10,255 nucleotides of DNA. Origin: Candidatus Woesearchaeota archaeon. GTDB lineage: Archaea; Nanobdellota; Nanobdellia; Woesearchaeales; UBA10200. The position numbers and the translations under genes were made by a program. Shown here in pieces: positions 1 to 5,705 of this stretch (positions within the stretch are counted from its first letter, which is position 1; the number at the start of each line of letters is the position of its first letter). The notes below the pieces were generated by a model. It was not told the origin of the DNA, searched no databases, and saw only the letters and a program-made list of their open reading frames with translations. The stretch covers positions 1 through 10,255 of the forward strand of contig JACPBN010000085.1 of the NCBI GenBank assembly GCA_016180275.1, in the 5' to 3' direction.

Positions 1-137
1 TCTACGCTTTGATAGTGGTTGTGTTAATGGAATATTATATGTTGTGCTTCTCGATGTTTAATTAGCTGGCATTGCCCGTCGCAACTTGGCTATGTTATGT
101 TGATTTGTGTTCGTCATAATTTGGCAGTCGCCACCGC
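1..137 (+). ncRNA. Candidate structured ncRNA, copy 1 (3' part; 5' part lies before the window)
   Basis: No protein reading frame explains this stretch. It shares a collinear set of blocks with 5424-5646: TCTACGCTT (1-9), GATAG (11-15), TGTG (20-23), TGTGCT (43-48), ATTAGC (61-66), the 17-mer GCATTGCCCGTCGCAAC (69-85), GATTTGTG (102-109) and AATTTGGC (118-125). The 17-mer and GATTTGTG start exactly 33 nt apart in both copies. The 17-mer can form a 4-bp hairpin, TTGC/GCAA, with loop CCGTC. The 3' end (GTGTTCGTC, a short A/T bulge, then GCAGTCGCCACCGC) sits where the other copy has the 3' strands of its terminal stem, but the sequence differs, as expected for a conserved stem. A T-rich run (CTTTTGATTTT) follows directly and could terminate transcription. 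The + strand is preferred because AGTG (14-17) with TGCT (45-48) pairs through G-U wobbles only on that strand. Family unknown to me. Confidence 0.6.
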
Positions 138-208
138 TTTTGATTTTAGTGTAGCTAAACAAATACTAAATAATTATTCTTTGCAATATCTTTTCTATTT
201 AATCTCTC
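138..208. other. AT-rich spacer, possible termination region
   Basis: Short T-rich gap between the structured element and the 3' end of the leftward membrane-protein gene. The run TTTTGATTTT at its left side would suit archaeal T-rich termination of the + strand RNA. Nothing else is recognised here. Confidence 0.35.
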
Positions 209-1336
209 TTAATTATAAAATGTCCTTTTTAAAACCGCACCAATTGTCAATCCAATCAGCCAAGCCATAATCATGATAAACAAAGCTACAAATTGTGTTG
301 TTCTAGGCGGATTATGCACAATTGCCATAATGCCATCATATTCTCTATGTATTGGCTCAAATTTTGTGCTTGAAGCATCTGTTGGCTCAACATCCAATGT
401 CAGCTTATGAGGAGCGCCATCAAATATTCCATAAATTAATGCAGCATTTCCTGTCTCTGAAACAAACTCTGTATCAATAACCATAAACTTCTCTTCTTGG
501 TTTTCGTATTTAAAGTGCACTTTTACATTATCCAATAACTTGCCTGTTTTCTCATCTCTAAATAAAAAATTGAACTGTGTTGGAATGCCAATATCCGGGA
601 TTTCTGGATTAGTTCTTACTTCAACTTGCTTATCTACCAGCTCAATTTTATGCGGCTCTTCGTCTGCTTCTTCGCCTTCGTGAGCAATAACTCCGGGCAA
701 TAATAAAATAACTGTACTCACTAAAAGCACACCCATTAAAAATATAGATAAATTGGCTTTACCTTGCTTCCTCAATGATTTGCCGTACACTAATCCGACT
801 ATTAATCCGACCAATAATATTGCACCATGAAACAATGCCCAGTTTCTTATTTGAAATCCTGGTTGTTTTGCGTAAATAGATGTGTCAAGCTCCCCAGATT
901 TGCCGTCTTTGGAGATTGCAGTTGCATGAATCTTGTAAGTTCCTCTTAAAGGGAACAAGAATCTGCTTACTGTTAATTTTCCTTCTTTAGTAAATGTTTC
1001 TTGTACTAACAAAGTTGTGCCCTCAACCCAAGGAAAGCCAGAAGGCAATAATAAGCTGTTTTTGTCATGCGTTACACTCAATTGAACATTAACATCTTTG
1101 GCTAACTGATTAGTTGCTTTGTCATAAACTTCAACTGTTAGCTTAAAATAGCTGCTCTCTGGAACTTCAACAAATGGATTATCGTGCGCAACCAGATTCT
1201 CTGGTGATGTCTTAAACACAAGATTATATTCGTTGGCAGCAGAAACCATTGATAAGTTAGCTAGAAATAATACAACTATGATAAAACTGAATAGGAAACT
1301 TGATCCTGCTCTTGAAAAAATCTTATTTTGTTTCAT
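209..1336 (-). CDS. Hypothetical membrane protein with two extracytoplasmic domains and three TM helices
   Basis: I do not recognise the family. The 375-residue product starts with a signal peptide (basic MKQNK, hydrophobic core about 13-30, likely cleavage near VSAA, 31-34). A first beta-rich extracytoplasmic domain spans about 35-160. TM1 (about 167-184) and TM2 (about 196-214) are joined by a short basic loop (KSLRKQGK). A second extracytoplasmic domain spans about 218-343, and TM3 (347-368) ends in a KR-containing tail; the charges fit the positive-inside rule. The second domain opens with the acidic patch HEGEEADEEPH and holds six histidines (219, 229, 275, 310, 330, 341), so metal binding is possible but unproven. 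It resembles the small beta-sandwich domains found near metal or redox functions (YtkA/FixH-like), on pattern only. The ATG is preceded by TGAGG at about 8 nt. Its divergent neighbour is an MFS permease, which may be functionally linked. Confidence 0.8.
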   Translation of the reverse strand: MKQNKIFSRAGSSFLFSFIIVVLFLANLSMVSAANEYNLVFKTSPENLVAHDNPFVEVPESSYFKLTVEVYDKATNQLAKDVNVQLSVTHDKNSLLLPSGFPWVEGTTLLVQETFTKEGKLTVSRFLFPLRGTYKIHATAISKDGKSGELDTSIYAKQPGFQIRNWALFHGAILLVGLIVGLVYGKSLRKQGKANLSIFLMGVLLVSTVILLLPGVIAHEGEEADEEPHKIELVDKQVEVRTNPEIPDIGIPTQFNFLFRDEKTGKLLDNVKVHFKYENQEEKFMVIDTEFVSETGNAALIYGIFDGAPHKLTLDVEPTDASSTKFEPIHREYDGIMAIVHNPPRTTQFVALFIMIMAWLIGLTIGAVLKRTFYN

Positions 1337-1368
1337 AACCCTCGCCTCATCTTTCTAGTATCATGTTT

Positions 1369-1385
1369 TTGCAAACTATTTGCAA
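1369..1385. promoter_or_regulatory. Palindrome at the predicted transcription start (candidate operator)
   Basis: TTGCAAACTATTTGCAA is a perfect inverted repeat with 7-bp arms and a 3-bp spacer. Its centre (1377) coincides with the transcription start predicted from the TATA box at 1402-1409. A dimeric repressor bound here would block initiation. The regulator is unknown. Confidence 0.4.
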
Positions 1386-1401
1386 TAAGAAAATTAGCTT
1401 A

Positions 1402-1409
1402 TATTTAAA
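1402..1409 (-). promoter_or_regulatory. TATA box for the leftward membrane-protein gene
   Basis: On the minus strand this reads TTTAAATA, preceded by CACAACC (possible BRE) and followed by TAAGC. A start site 25-28 nt downstream would lie near 1375-1380, giving a leader of about 40 nt before the ATG at 1336. Confidence 0.6.
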
Positions 1410-1482
1410 GGTTGTGAAAAAAAATTTAGTTTAGATTGCCGAATCATCTATAGTTCCGTTAGCCCCAAGCTAACTTCAACCA

Positions 1483-1488
1483 TTTAAA
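1483..1488 (+). promoter_or_regulatory. Possible TATA box for the MFS gene
   Basis: CAACCATTTAAACC mirrors the CACAACCTTTAAATA of the divergent promoter. Used as the TATA box it gives a leader of about 45-50 nt. An alternative, TATTAAAATA at 1531-1540, lies 19-28 nt before the ATG and would suit a near-leaderless transcript. A small hairpin, GTTAGC-CCCAA-GCTAAC (1458-1474), sits just upstream. Confidence 0.35.
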
Positions 1489-1558
1489 CCTTGCGATTTT
1501 TAACAGTTACTTTTTTATACTTCCTGATGATATTAAAATAAGATAAGCATAAAACACA

Positions 1559-2842
1559 ATGGAAAAAAGAGTTAAGATAAGAAAAGATAAATCAAATCCT
1601 CTCAACGTTATCTGGCTGGGCATTGTAAGCTTATTGACAGACATAAGCTCAGAGATGATATTTCCTGTCATACCTCTCTTCCTTTCTCTTGTACTGAAAG
1701 CAAATATGGCAGTAATCGGCTTTATTGAAGGCCTGGCTGAAGGGACTTCTGCCATCTTAAAATTTATTTCTGGCATTATTGTTGACAGATCTGAAAACAA
1801 GAAATCTCTGACCATAATAGGTTATGCATTATCTGCATTTTCAAAGCCATTTCTGGCAGTTGCTTCGTTCTGGCAGCATGTTCTAATTGTACGTGTCTTA
1901 GACAGATTCGGAAAAGGTATCAGGACAACTCCAAGAGATGCATTAATAATGGCATCTGTTAACAAGAAAGAGCGCGGCAGATATTTTGGATTGCATCGCA
2001 CTTTAGACAGCATAGGCGCAGTCATAGGAGTTGCATTGGCAACAATTTTGCTGTATTATCTTGGCTCCTCAGAATCAAGCTACAGGACAATATTCTGGAT
2101 ATCATTTATTCCTGGATTTATTGCAGTTGTGATATTAGTCTTATTTGTTAAAGAGGCAGGTACACAAGGCAATAAAAAACTAAAAAAAACATCAAACCCC
2201 TCCACGACTGCTGCTCACTTTAATCTCCTCAAAACATTTAAACTATTTTCTCCGGACTTAAAGAGGTTCATGGCAATAGCTGCCTTATTCAATCTTGCAA
2301 GCTTCAGCTATGCATTCTTTTTATTGCGCGCACAGAATATTGGCGCTGCTGTTGCTCTTATTCCTATATTATATTTCGTCTATAACATCTTTTATGCAGC
2401 ATCTTCCTATCCTGCAGGAAAGATATCAGATTATCTAGGAAGAAACAATGTCTTGATTGCAGGCTACCTGCTGTTTGCATTGACTGCATTAAGCTTTGGG
2501 TTTTACGCAACAACTTTCACGCTCTGGATCTTGTTTGCTTTATACGGCATAGTGCTTGGATTCACTGATGGAGTCTCTCGCGCATTTGTCGCAGATTTGG
2601 CAGATAAAAAAGCTGCAGGCACTGCATTTGGCAGCTATCACATGATTATTGGATTAACTGTCTTCCCTGCAAATGTAATTGGTGGTTTATTATGGAAGAA
2701 TTTCTCTGCGCAGATACCATTTTTAGTTGCAGCTATTCTAGCAGTTATTGCTGCCTGCGCACTTGGTGCTTTACAGCATAGCATTGCAGCAAAGAGAAAG
2801 AAAACCAGCATGAATGTCCAGAATTTCAGGATCTACAGGTAA
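1559..2842 (+). CDS. MFS transporter, MJ1317-like
   Basis: A 427-residue polytopic permease of the major facilitator superfamily with about 12 hydrophobic segments. The N-terminal block WLGIVSLLTDISSEMIFPV (19-37) and the central RVLDRFGKGIRTTPRDALI (112-130) are typical of the archaeal/bacterial MJ1317-like subgroup, whose substrates are poorly defined. The MFS loop motif A appears as SGIIVDRSENKK (71-82) in the first half and AGKISDYLGRNN (286-297) in the second. A hydrophilic central loop (about 198-230) separates the halves. The ATG is the first possible start, because an in-frame TAA lies three codons upstream at 1550-1552; no Shine-Dalgarno sequence is seen. It is transcribed divergently from the secreted/membrane protein, with similar promoter boxes, so the two may be co-regulated. 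The substrate cannot be read from sequence. Confidence 0.9.
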   Translation: MEKRVKIRKDKSNPLNVIWLGIVSLLTDISSEMIFPVIPLFLSLVLKANMAVIGFIEGLAEGTSAILKFISGIIVDRSENKKSLTIIGYALSAFSKPFLAVASFWQHVLIVRVLDRFGKGIRTTPRDALIMASVNKKERGRYFGLHRTLDSIGAVIGVALATILLYYLGSSESSYRTIFWISFIPGFIAVVILVLFVKEAGTQGNKKLKKTSNPSTTAAHFNLLKTFKLFSPDLKRFMAIAALFNLASFSYAFFLLRAQNIGAAVALIPILYFVYNIFYAASSYPAGKISDYLGRNNVLIAGYLLFALTALSFGFYATTFTLWILFALYGIVLGFTDGVSRAFVADLADKKAAGTAFGSYHMIIGLTVFPANVIGGLLWKNFSAQIPFLVAAILAVIAACALGALQHSIAAKRKKTSMNVQNFRIYR

Positions 2843-2859
2843 TTCTATCCAAAAACCCA

Positions 2860-2900
2860 TATAAATAATTCTATTCCAAAAAATCCGAAACATTTAAATA
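2860..2900 (+). promoter_or_regulatory. Duplicated TATA region upstream of the RHH gene
   Basis: Two TATA-like boxes lie in tandem: TATAAATA at 2860-2867 and TTTAAATA at 2893-2900. Each is preceded by a copy of AATTCTAT(T)CCAAAAA, starting at 2841 and 2867. The second box is 26-33 nt upstream of the GTG at 2926, so transcription would begin on or just before the start codon, giving a leaderless mRNA. The duplicated upstream block could also be an RHH binding site. Confidence 0.5.
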
Positions 2901-2925
2901 CTACATTGTATTACTATGTCCTACC

Positions 2926-3192
2926 GTGGAAGTCATATCTGTCAAATTTCAGGAGAATGTATTGCAGGAGATAGATGAAAAAATCTCTGAGCATAATTTT
3001 AATTCAAGAACTGAGTTTATCAGGGAAGCTGTTAGAGATAAGTTAGCTGAGTTAAGCAGAGAAGACCTCATGAAAGAATTTCTCAAGTTTAAGGGCAAAG
3101 CTAAAAAGGCAACCACCTACGAAGAAAATAAAAAAACTAAAGAGCTTGTAAGCAAAGAATTGATGGCAGAGCTGGAAAAAAGATTTAACTGA
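2926..3192 (+). CDS. Ribbon-helix-helix (CopG/Arc/MetJ-type) DNA-binding protein, candidate antitoxin
   Basis: An 88-residue protein. The N-terminal strand EVISVKF (2-8) would pair with a second subunit to insert into the DNA major groove. Helix A follows at about 10-22, and then the hallmark FNSRTEFIREAVRDKL (25-40). The charged, helical C-terminal half (41-88, Lys/Glu rich) could be the partner-binding tail of an antitoxin. The start is GTG; there is no in-frame ATG upstream, and the TATA spacing supports leaderless use of this GTG. The gene ends inside the 3' end of the convergent PIN gene (8-bp overlap). It may be an antitoxin for that PIN protein or an independent autoregulator; convergent orientation makes the pairing uncertain. 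Confidence 0.85.
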   Translation: MEVISVKFQENVLQEIDEKISEHNFNSRTEFIREAVRDKLAELSREDLMKEFLKFKGKAKKATTYEENKKTKELVSKELMAELEKRFN

Positions 3193-3610
3193 TGTCTTGT
3201 GGTTTTACAGCTTTTGTTATGTCAGATAAATTCTCAAAAAAATGCTTGTCTTGGGTAACAGCAATTGCATTATGGTCTCTTGCTTGTACTGCACATAAGC
3301 AATCTACAAAAGGAATATCCCTATCTTCAGCTAATTTTTTTGCTTCATTAAACTGTTCTTTTGTAATATCAATTCTCTCTAGAACCTTACTGAACAGTAA
3401 GACATTAAGCATATCAAAAATATCTTTTTCATCATAGTCTATCTTGAGTTCTCTAATCAAAGCTTCAGAGTAAAGGATTGTATCATGATCCTTAATTATT
3501 TTTATAAAAAGTTTACTTGCATATTCTCCTAATGGATTTCCAGATCTGCTAAACCTATTCTCATAAAAATCTCTCCAGATACAAGTATCAAGCAAATATT
3601 TATCTGCCAT
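3185..3610 (-). CDS. PIN-domain ribonuclease (VapC-like), candidate toxin
   Basis: A 141-residue PIN domain, about the usual VapC length. The acidic residues expected to bind Mg/Mn are in place: D8 in YLLDTCIW, E54 in LIRELK, D103 in IPFVDCLCA and D121 in AVTQDKHF. PIN proteins cleave RNA, and VapC toxins cut tRNA or rRNA; the target here is unknown. The ATG overlaps the stop of the upstream lyase gene as TAATG, so translation is probably coupled and the gene is likely expressed from the lyase promoter. Its 3' end overlaps the convergent RHH gene by 8 bp. In a standard module the antitoxin precedes the toxin on the same strand, so this arrangement is unusual. It could instead be a housekeeping PIN nuclease. 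Confidence 0.82.
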   Translation of the reverse strand: MADKYLLDTCIWRDFYENRFSRSGNPLGEYASKLFIKIIKDHDTILYSEALIRELKIDYDEKDIFDMLNVLLFSKVLERIDITKEQFNEAKKLAEDRDIPFVDCLCAVQARDHNAIAVTQDKHFFENLSDITKAVKPQDIS

Positions 3611-5088
3611 TATTTCCCAATCTCAGCTTTATACGCTTGATACTCTTTGCTTGATCTGATTTCTTTTGCCAGTATTAAATCAGGCATATTAGGTTTTGTA
3701 AGTTTTATATGGTCAAGCAAATCATCTAATACTTTAAGTGGAATCAAATTGTATTTAAGCACTACTTCTCTTATAGACTTATCATCTTTTAATGCTTCTT
3801 TTACTAATTCAGCAACAACTTCATAGCCAAGAAATGGATTTAGGGCAGTTGCAATTATAGGGTTTCTCTCTAATAAGTATCTGCATCTTTCCTCATTAAC
3901 TATTATACCATCTGCACAATACTCTCTTAGCATCTTCATTCCTTTTGCAAGAATATCAATAGATGTAAATAAGTTATAACCTATCACTGGCGTCATTACA
4001 TTAAGCTCAAGCTGCCCATTGTCTGCTGCATGCGTAATAGCAGTATCATTACCAAATACCTGATAACAAATCATGTTCATACATTCTGCAATACTAGGAT
4101 TTACTTTTCCAGGCATTATTGAACTTCCTGGTTCGACTTCAGGCAATATGATTTGTGCAAATCCTGTCTGAGGCCCAGAATTCATTAAGCGCAAATCATT
4201 GCAAATTTTATTTATGTCAATTGCTAATGCCTTTATGGTGCTTGAAGCATAGGTAAATGCAGCCATGCTCCAGGTAGATTGAACTGAATCAGGCGAAACT
4301 CTTAACTTAAAATTAGTCTCTTTTGAAAGCTCTTCAACAACAGTCTTCTTAAAATCAGGATGCGTATTTAATCCAGTGCCAATAGCAGTTCCGCCGATTC
4401 CTAGCTCTAGCAGAGATTCTTTTGCTGCTGAAATTCTTCGTGATGCATCATCCAATGAATGCGCATAAGAATAAAACACCTGACCAAACGTAATGGGCAC
4501 AGCATCTTCCAGATGTGTCATGCCTACTTTGACAACATCCTTGTACTCGCGTGCTTTTCTTGTAAATGAATGAGATAATGCTTTAACTTCATATTCTAGA
4601 TTATCAAGCAATGCAAGCGTTGCCAATCTTATTGTTGTCGGAGTCACATCATTGGATGATTGCGACATATTAACATGGTTATTTGGATGAACAATAGAAT
4701 AATCTCCCTGCTTTCCGCCCAGCTTAATAATCGCAATATTAGCAATAACTTCATTCATGTTCATGTTAAATGGAGTTCCAGCACCTGCCTGAAAAATATC
4801 AAGAGGAAAAAGCTCTTTGGATTTACCATACTGTGCAAAATTATCAGATATGATTAAATTTGCTGCTTCAATAATTGCTTTTCCTATTGCAGCATCCAGC
4901 AATCCAAGCTTTAAGTTAGCAGCTGCACATGACTTTTTCAAGATTGCCAGAGATTTAATGTATTGTTTATGCGCCTTAATCCCGGAGATTTGGAAATTTT
5001 GCATAGCCCTAACAGTAAAAGAGCCATAGTATGCTTCTAACGGAACTTCTATTTTTCCTAAGCTGTCTTTTTCTGTGCGTGTTTTCAT
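3610..5088 (-). CDS. aspA: Aspartate ammonia-lyase / class II fumarase family enzyme (aspartase favoured)
   Basis: A 492-residue member of the fumarase/aspartase superfamily, cytoplasmic and expected to be tetrameric. Aspartase makes fumarate and ammonia from aspartate; class II fumarase hydrates fumarate. Visible motifs: GAGTPFNMNMNEV (102-114), SQSSND (142-147), THLEDAVP (191-198) and the flexible signature loop GSSIMPGKVNP (321-331). By family analogy the loop holds the catalytic serine (S322), with K328 and N330 binding substrate, and T191-H192 match the conserved TH pair. Aspartase-like traits are YYGSFTVRAMQNF (20-32), QLELNVMTPVIG (359-370) and ALNPFLGYE (415-423). Fumarase-like traits are SSND and the TH pair, so substrate is not certain. 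Met190 replaces the Arg usual in GRTHLQDA. The ATG fits the family N-terminus (EKDSLGKIEVP follows). The PIN gene follows with a 1-bp overlap. Confidence 0.85.
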   Translation of the reverse strand: MKTRTEKDSLGKIEVPLEAYYGSFTVRAMQNFQISGIKAHKQYIKSLAILKKSCAAANLKLGLLDAAIGKAIIEAANLIISDNFAQYGKSKELFPLDIFQAGAGTPFNMNMNEVIANIAIIKLGGKQGDYSIVHPNNHVNMSQSSNDVTPTTIRLATLALLDNLEYEVKALSHSFTRKAREYKDVVKVGMTHLEDAVPITFGQVFYSYAHSLDDASRRISAAKESLLELGIGGTAIGTGLNTHPDFKKTVVEELSKETNFKLRVSPDSVQSTWSMAAFTYASSTIKALAIDINKICNDLRLMNSGPQTGFAQIILPEVEPGSSIMPGKVNPSIAECMNMICYQVFGNDTAITHAADNGQLELNVMTPVIGYNLFTSIDILAKGMKMLREYCADGIIVNEERCRYLLERNPIIATALNPFLGYEVVAELVKEALKDDKSIREVVLKYNLIPLKVLDDLLDHIKLTKPNMPDLILAKEIRSSKEYQAYKAEIGK

Positions 5089-5235
5089 GGTGTTATATTT
5101 TTATTACAAATGCCTTATTATTACAATAAATTATATCTTTATATTATTCTAATAATTATTAATATAATTAATTTAGAAGATAGTATATAATATTTTCGTT
5201 AATAGAAACGTGAATACATTTTTAAATATTCTCTG

Positions 5236-5270
5236 TTTATATATAATTATAAATTTATATATAATTATAA
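5236..5270. repeat. Tandem 17-nt AT repeat, two copies
   Basis: TTTATATATAATTATAA occurs at 5236-5252 and again, identical, at 5254-5270 with one A between. Each copy contains a TATA-like core, so it may be a duplicated promoter, or simply slippage in AT-rich DNA. Confidence 0.6.
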
Positions 5271-5291
5271 GTTTACAGTAGAGCGAAAATT

Positions 5292-5369
5292 GTGGATACA
5301 GTAAAAATAAACAAAAGAGTTGTTATCGATACTTTTCTTAATGTATTCATAACAGCAAAAAGTTCCTGA
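5292..5369 (+). CDS. Possible 25-residue micro-ORF (GTG start), very tentative
   Basis: A GTG about 30 nt downstream of the last TATA-like core opens a frame reading VDTVKINKRVVIDTFLNVF and ending SS-stop. After the TGA a different frame continues with LKSLELKAEK and, past another stop, ILDNFNLW. It could be a leaderless small protein, the remains of a frameshifted gene, or chance. No family is recognised. Confidence 0.15.
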   Translation: MDTVKINKRVVIDTFLNVFITAKSS

Positions 5370-5423
5370 AATCACTGGAACTAAAGGCAGAGAAATGAAT
5401 TCTAGATAACTTTAATCTATGGG

Positions 5424-5646
5424 TATGTGCATAGTAAATATTTACGAAGCAGCTGCCGCAGTTGGCACTGGCTTTGATAATATTATTAGTTGCTCCTCCT
5501 CTACGCTTAGGGATAGCAGATGTGATACTAAAAGAGCATTGTGTGCTGTGTCAGTTGATTAGCAACAAGATTGCATTGCCCGTCGCAACATTCTCTTTGT
5601 TACTGGATTTGTGCCAACTAAATTGGCGGCAGCTGCTATGCACATA
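5424..5646 (+). ncRNA. Candidate structured ncRNA, copy 2 (complete)
   Basis: The ends pair perfectly in three steps: TATGTGCATA (5424-5433) with TATGCACATA (5637-5646), GCAGCTGCCGC (5449-5459) with GCGGCAGCTGC (5626-5636), and AGTTGGCAC (5460-5468) with GTGCCAACT (5611-5619). The only bases unpaired on the 3' side are AAATTG (5620-5625), matched by a similar A/T bulge in copy 1. Inside are GTTGCT (5489-5494) with AGCAAC (5561-5566), ATAGCA (5513-5518) with TGCTGT (5544-5549), and the hairpin TTGC/GCAA with loop CCGTC (5576-5588) inside the 17-mer shared with copy 1. The conserved blocks lie mostly in loops and junctions, the stems diverge, and G-U pairs favour the + strand. It shows none of the hallmark motifs of SRP RNA, RNase P RNA, 5S rRNA or tmRNA that I know. 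It may be an independent RNA, a leader element for purD, or a folding mobile element. Confidence 0.65.
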
Positions 5647-5660
5647 GATCTATGACAAAA

Positions 5661-5669
5661 ATTTATAAA
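5661..5669 (+). promoter_or_regulatory. TATA box upstream of purD
   Basis: ATTTATAAA followed by CCC has the look of an archaeal TATA box. Transcription would begin near 5690-5693, 13-16 nt before the TTG at 5706 and after the in-frame TAA at 5679-5681, so the truncated purD could still be expressed. Confidence 0.45.
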
Positions 5670-5705
5670 CCCCTGACTTAAATTGCAAAGCTGGCTAATG
5701 GTTAT

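Larger units (their letters stand above)
5089..5423. other. AT-rich intergenic region with tandem repeat and possible micro-ORF
   Basis: No convincing gene. Positions 5101-5280 are only about 13% G+C (23 of 180). The region must hold the leftward lyase promoter (AT-rich candidates around 5130-5144 on the minus strand) and possibly a rightward one (TTTAAATA at 5221-5228). Also present are a 10-bp inverted repeat, TGAATACATT (5211-5220) with AATGTATTCA (5340-5349), and a smaller one, AGTTCC (5361-5366) with GGAACT (5377-5382). Confidence 0.5.

Noticed and set aside
1507..2025. Minus-strand ORFs opposite the MFS gene
   Set aside because: Shadow frames of the MFS coding sequence without family features.
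3192..3437. + strand ORF opposite the PIN gene
   Set aside because: It is antisense to a well-supported PIN domain and has no recognisable features; treated as a shadow frame.
5211..5349. 10-bp inverted repeat TGAATACATT / AATGTATTCA
   Set aside because: The arms are 119 nt apart in AT-rich DNA with no flanking duplication, so chance is a fair explanation.
5424..5646. Identity as RNase P RNA, SRP RNA, 5S rRNA, tmRNA, group I/II intron or cobalamin riboswitch
   Set aside because: The core motifs of these classes that I know are not present on either strand, and two copies so close together do not suit single-copy housekeeping RNAs.
5462..5647. 61-codon + strand ORF
   Set aside because: It lies inside the folded element, shows no protein family, and the matching blocks in copy 1 do not keep a reading frame (spacings differ by 2 and 7 nt).
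5652..5681. ATG at 5652 in the purD frame, with TAA at 5679 read through
   Set aside because: The nine codons before the TAA do not resemble the PurD N-terminus, and nothing in the sequence supports stop-codon readthrough.
5698..5700. ATG as purD start
   Set aside because: It is in a different frame from PurD and reaches a stop after about 13 codons.
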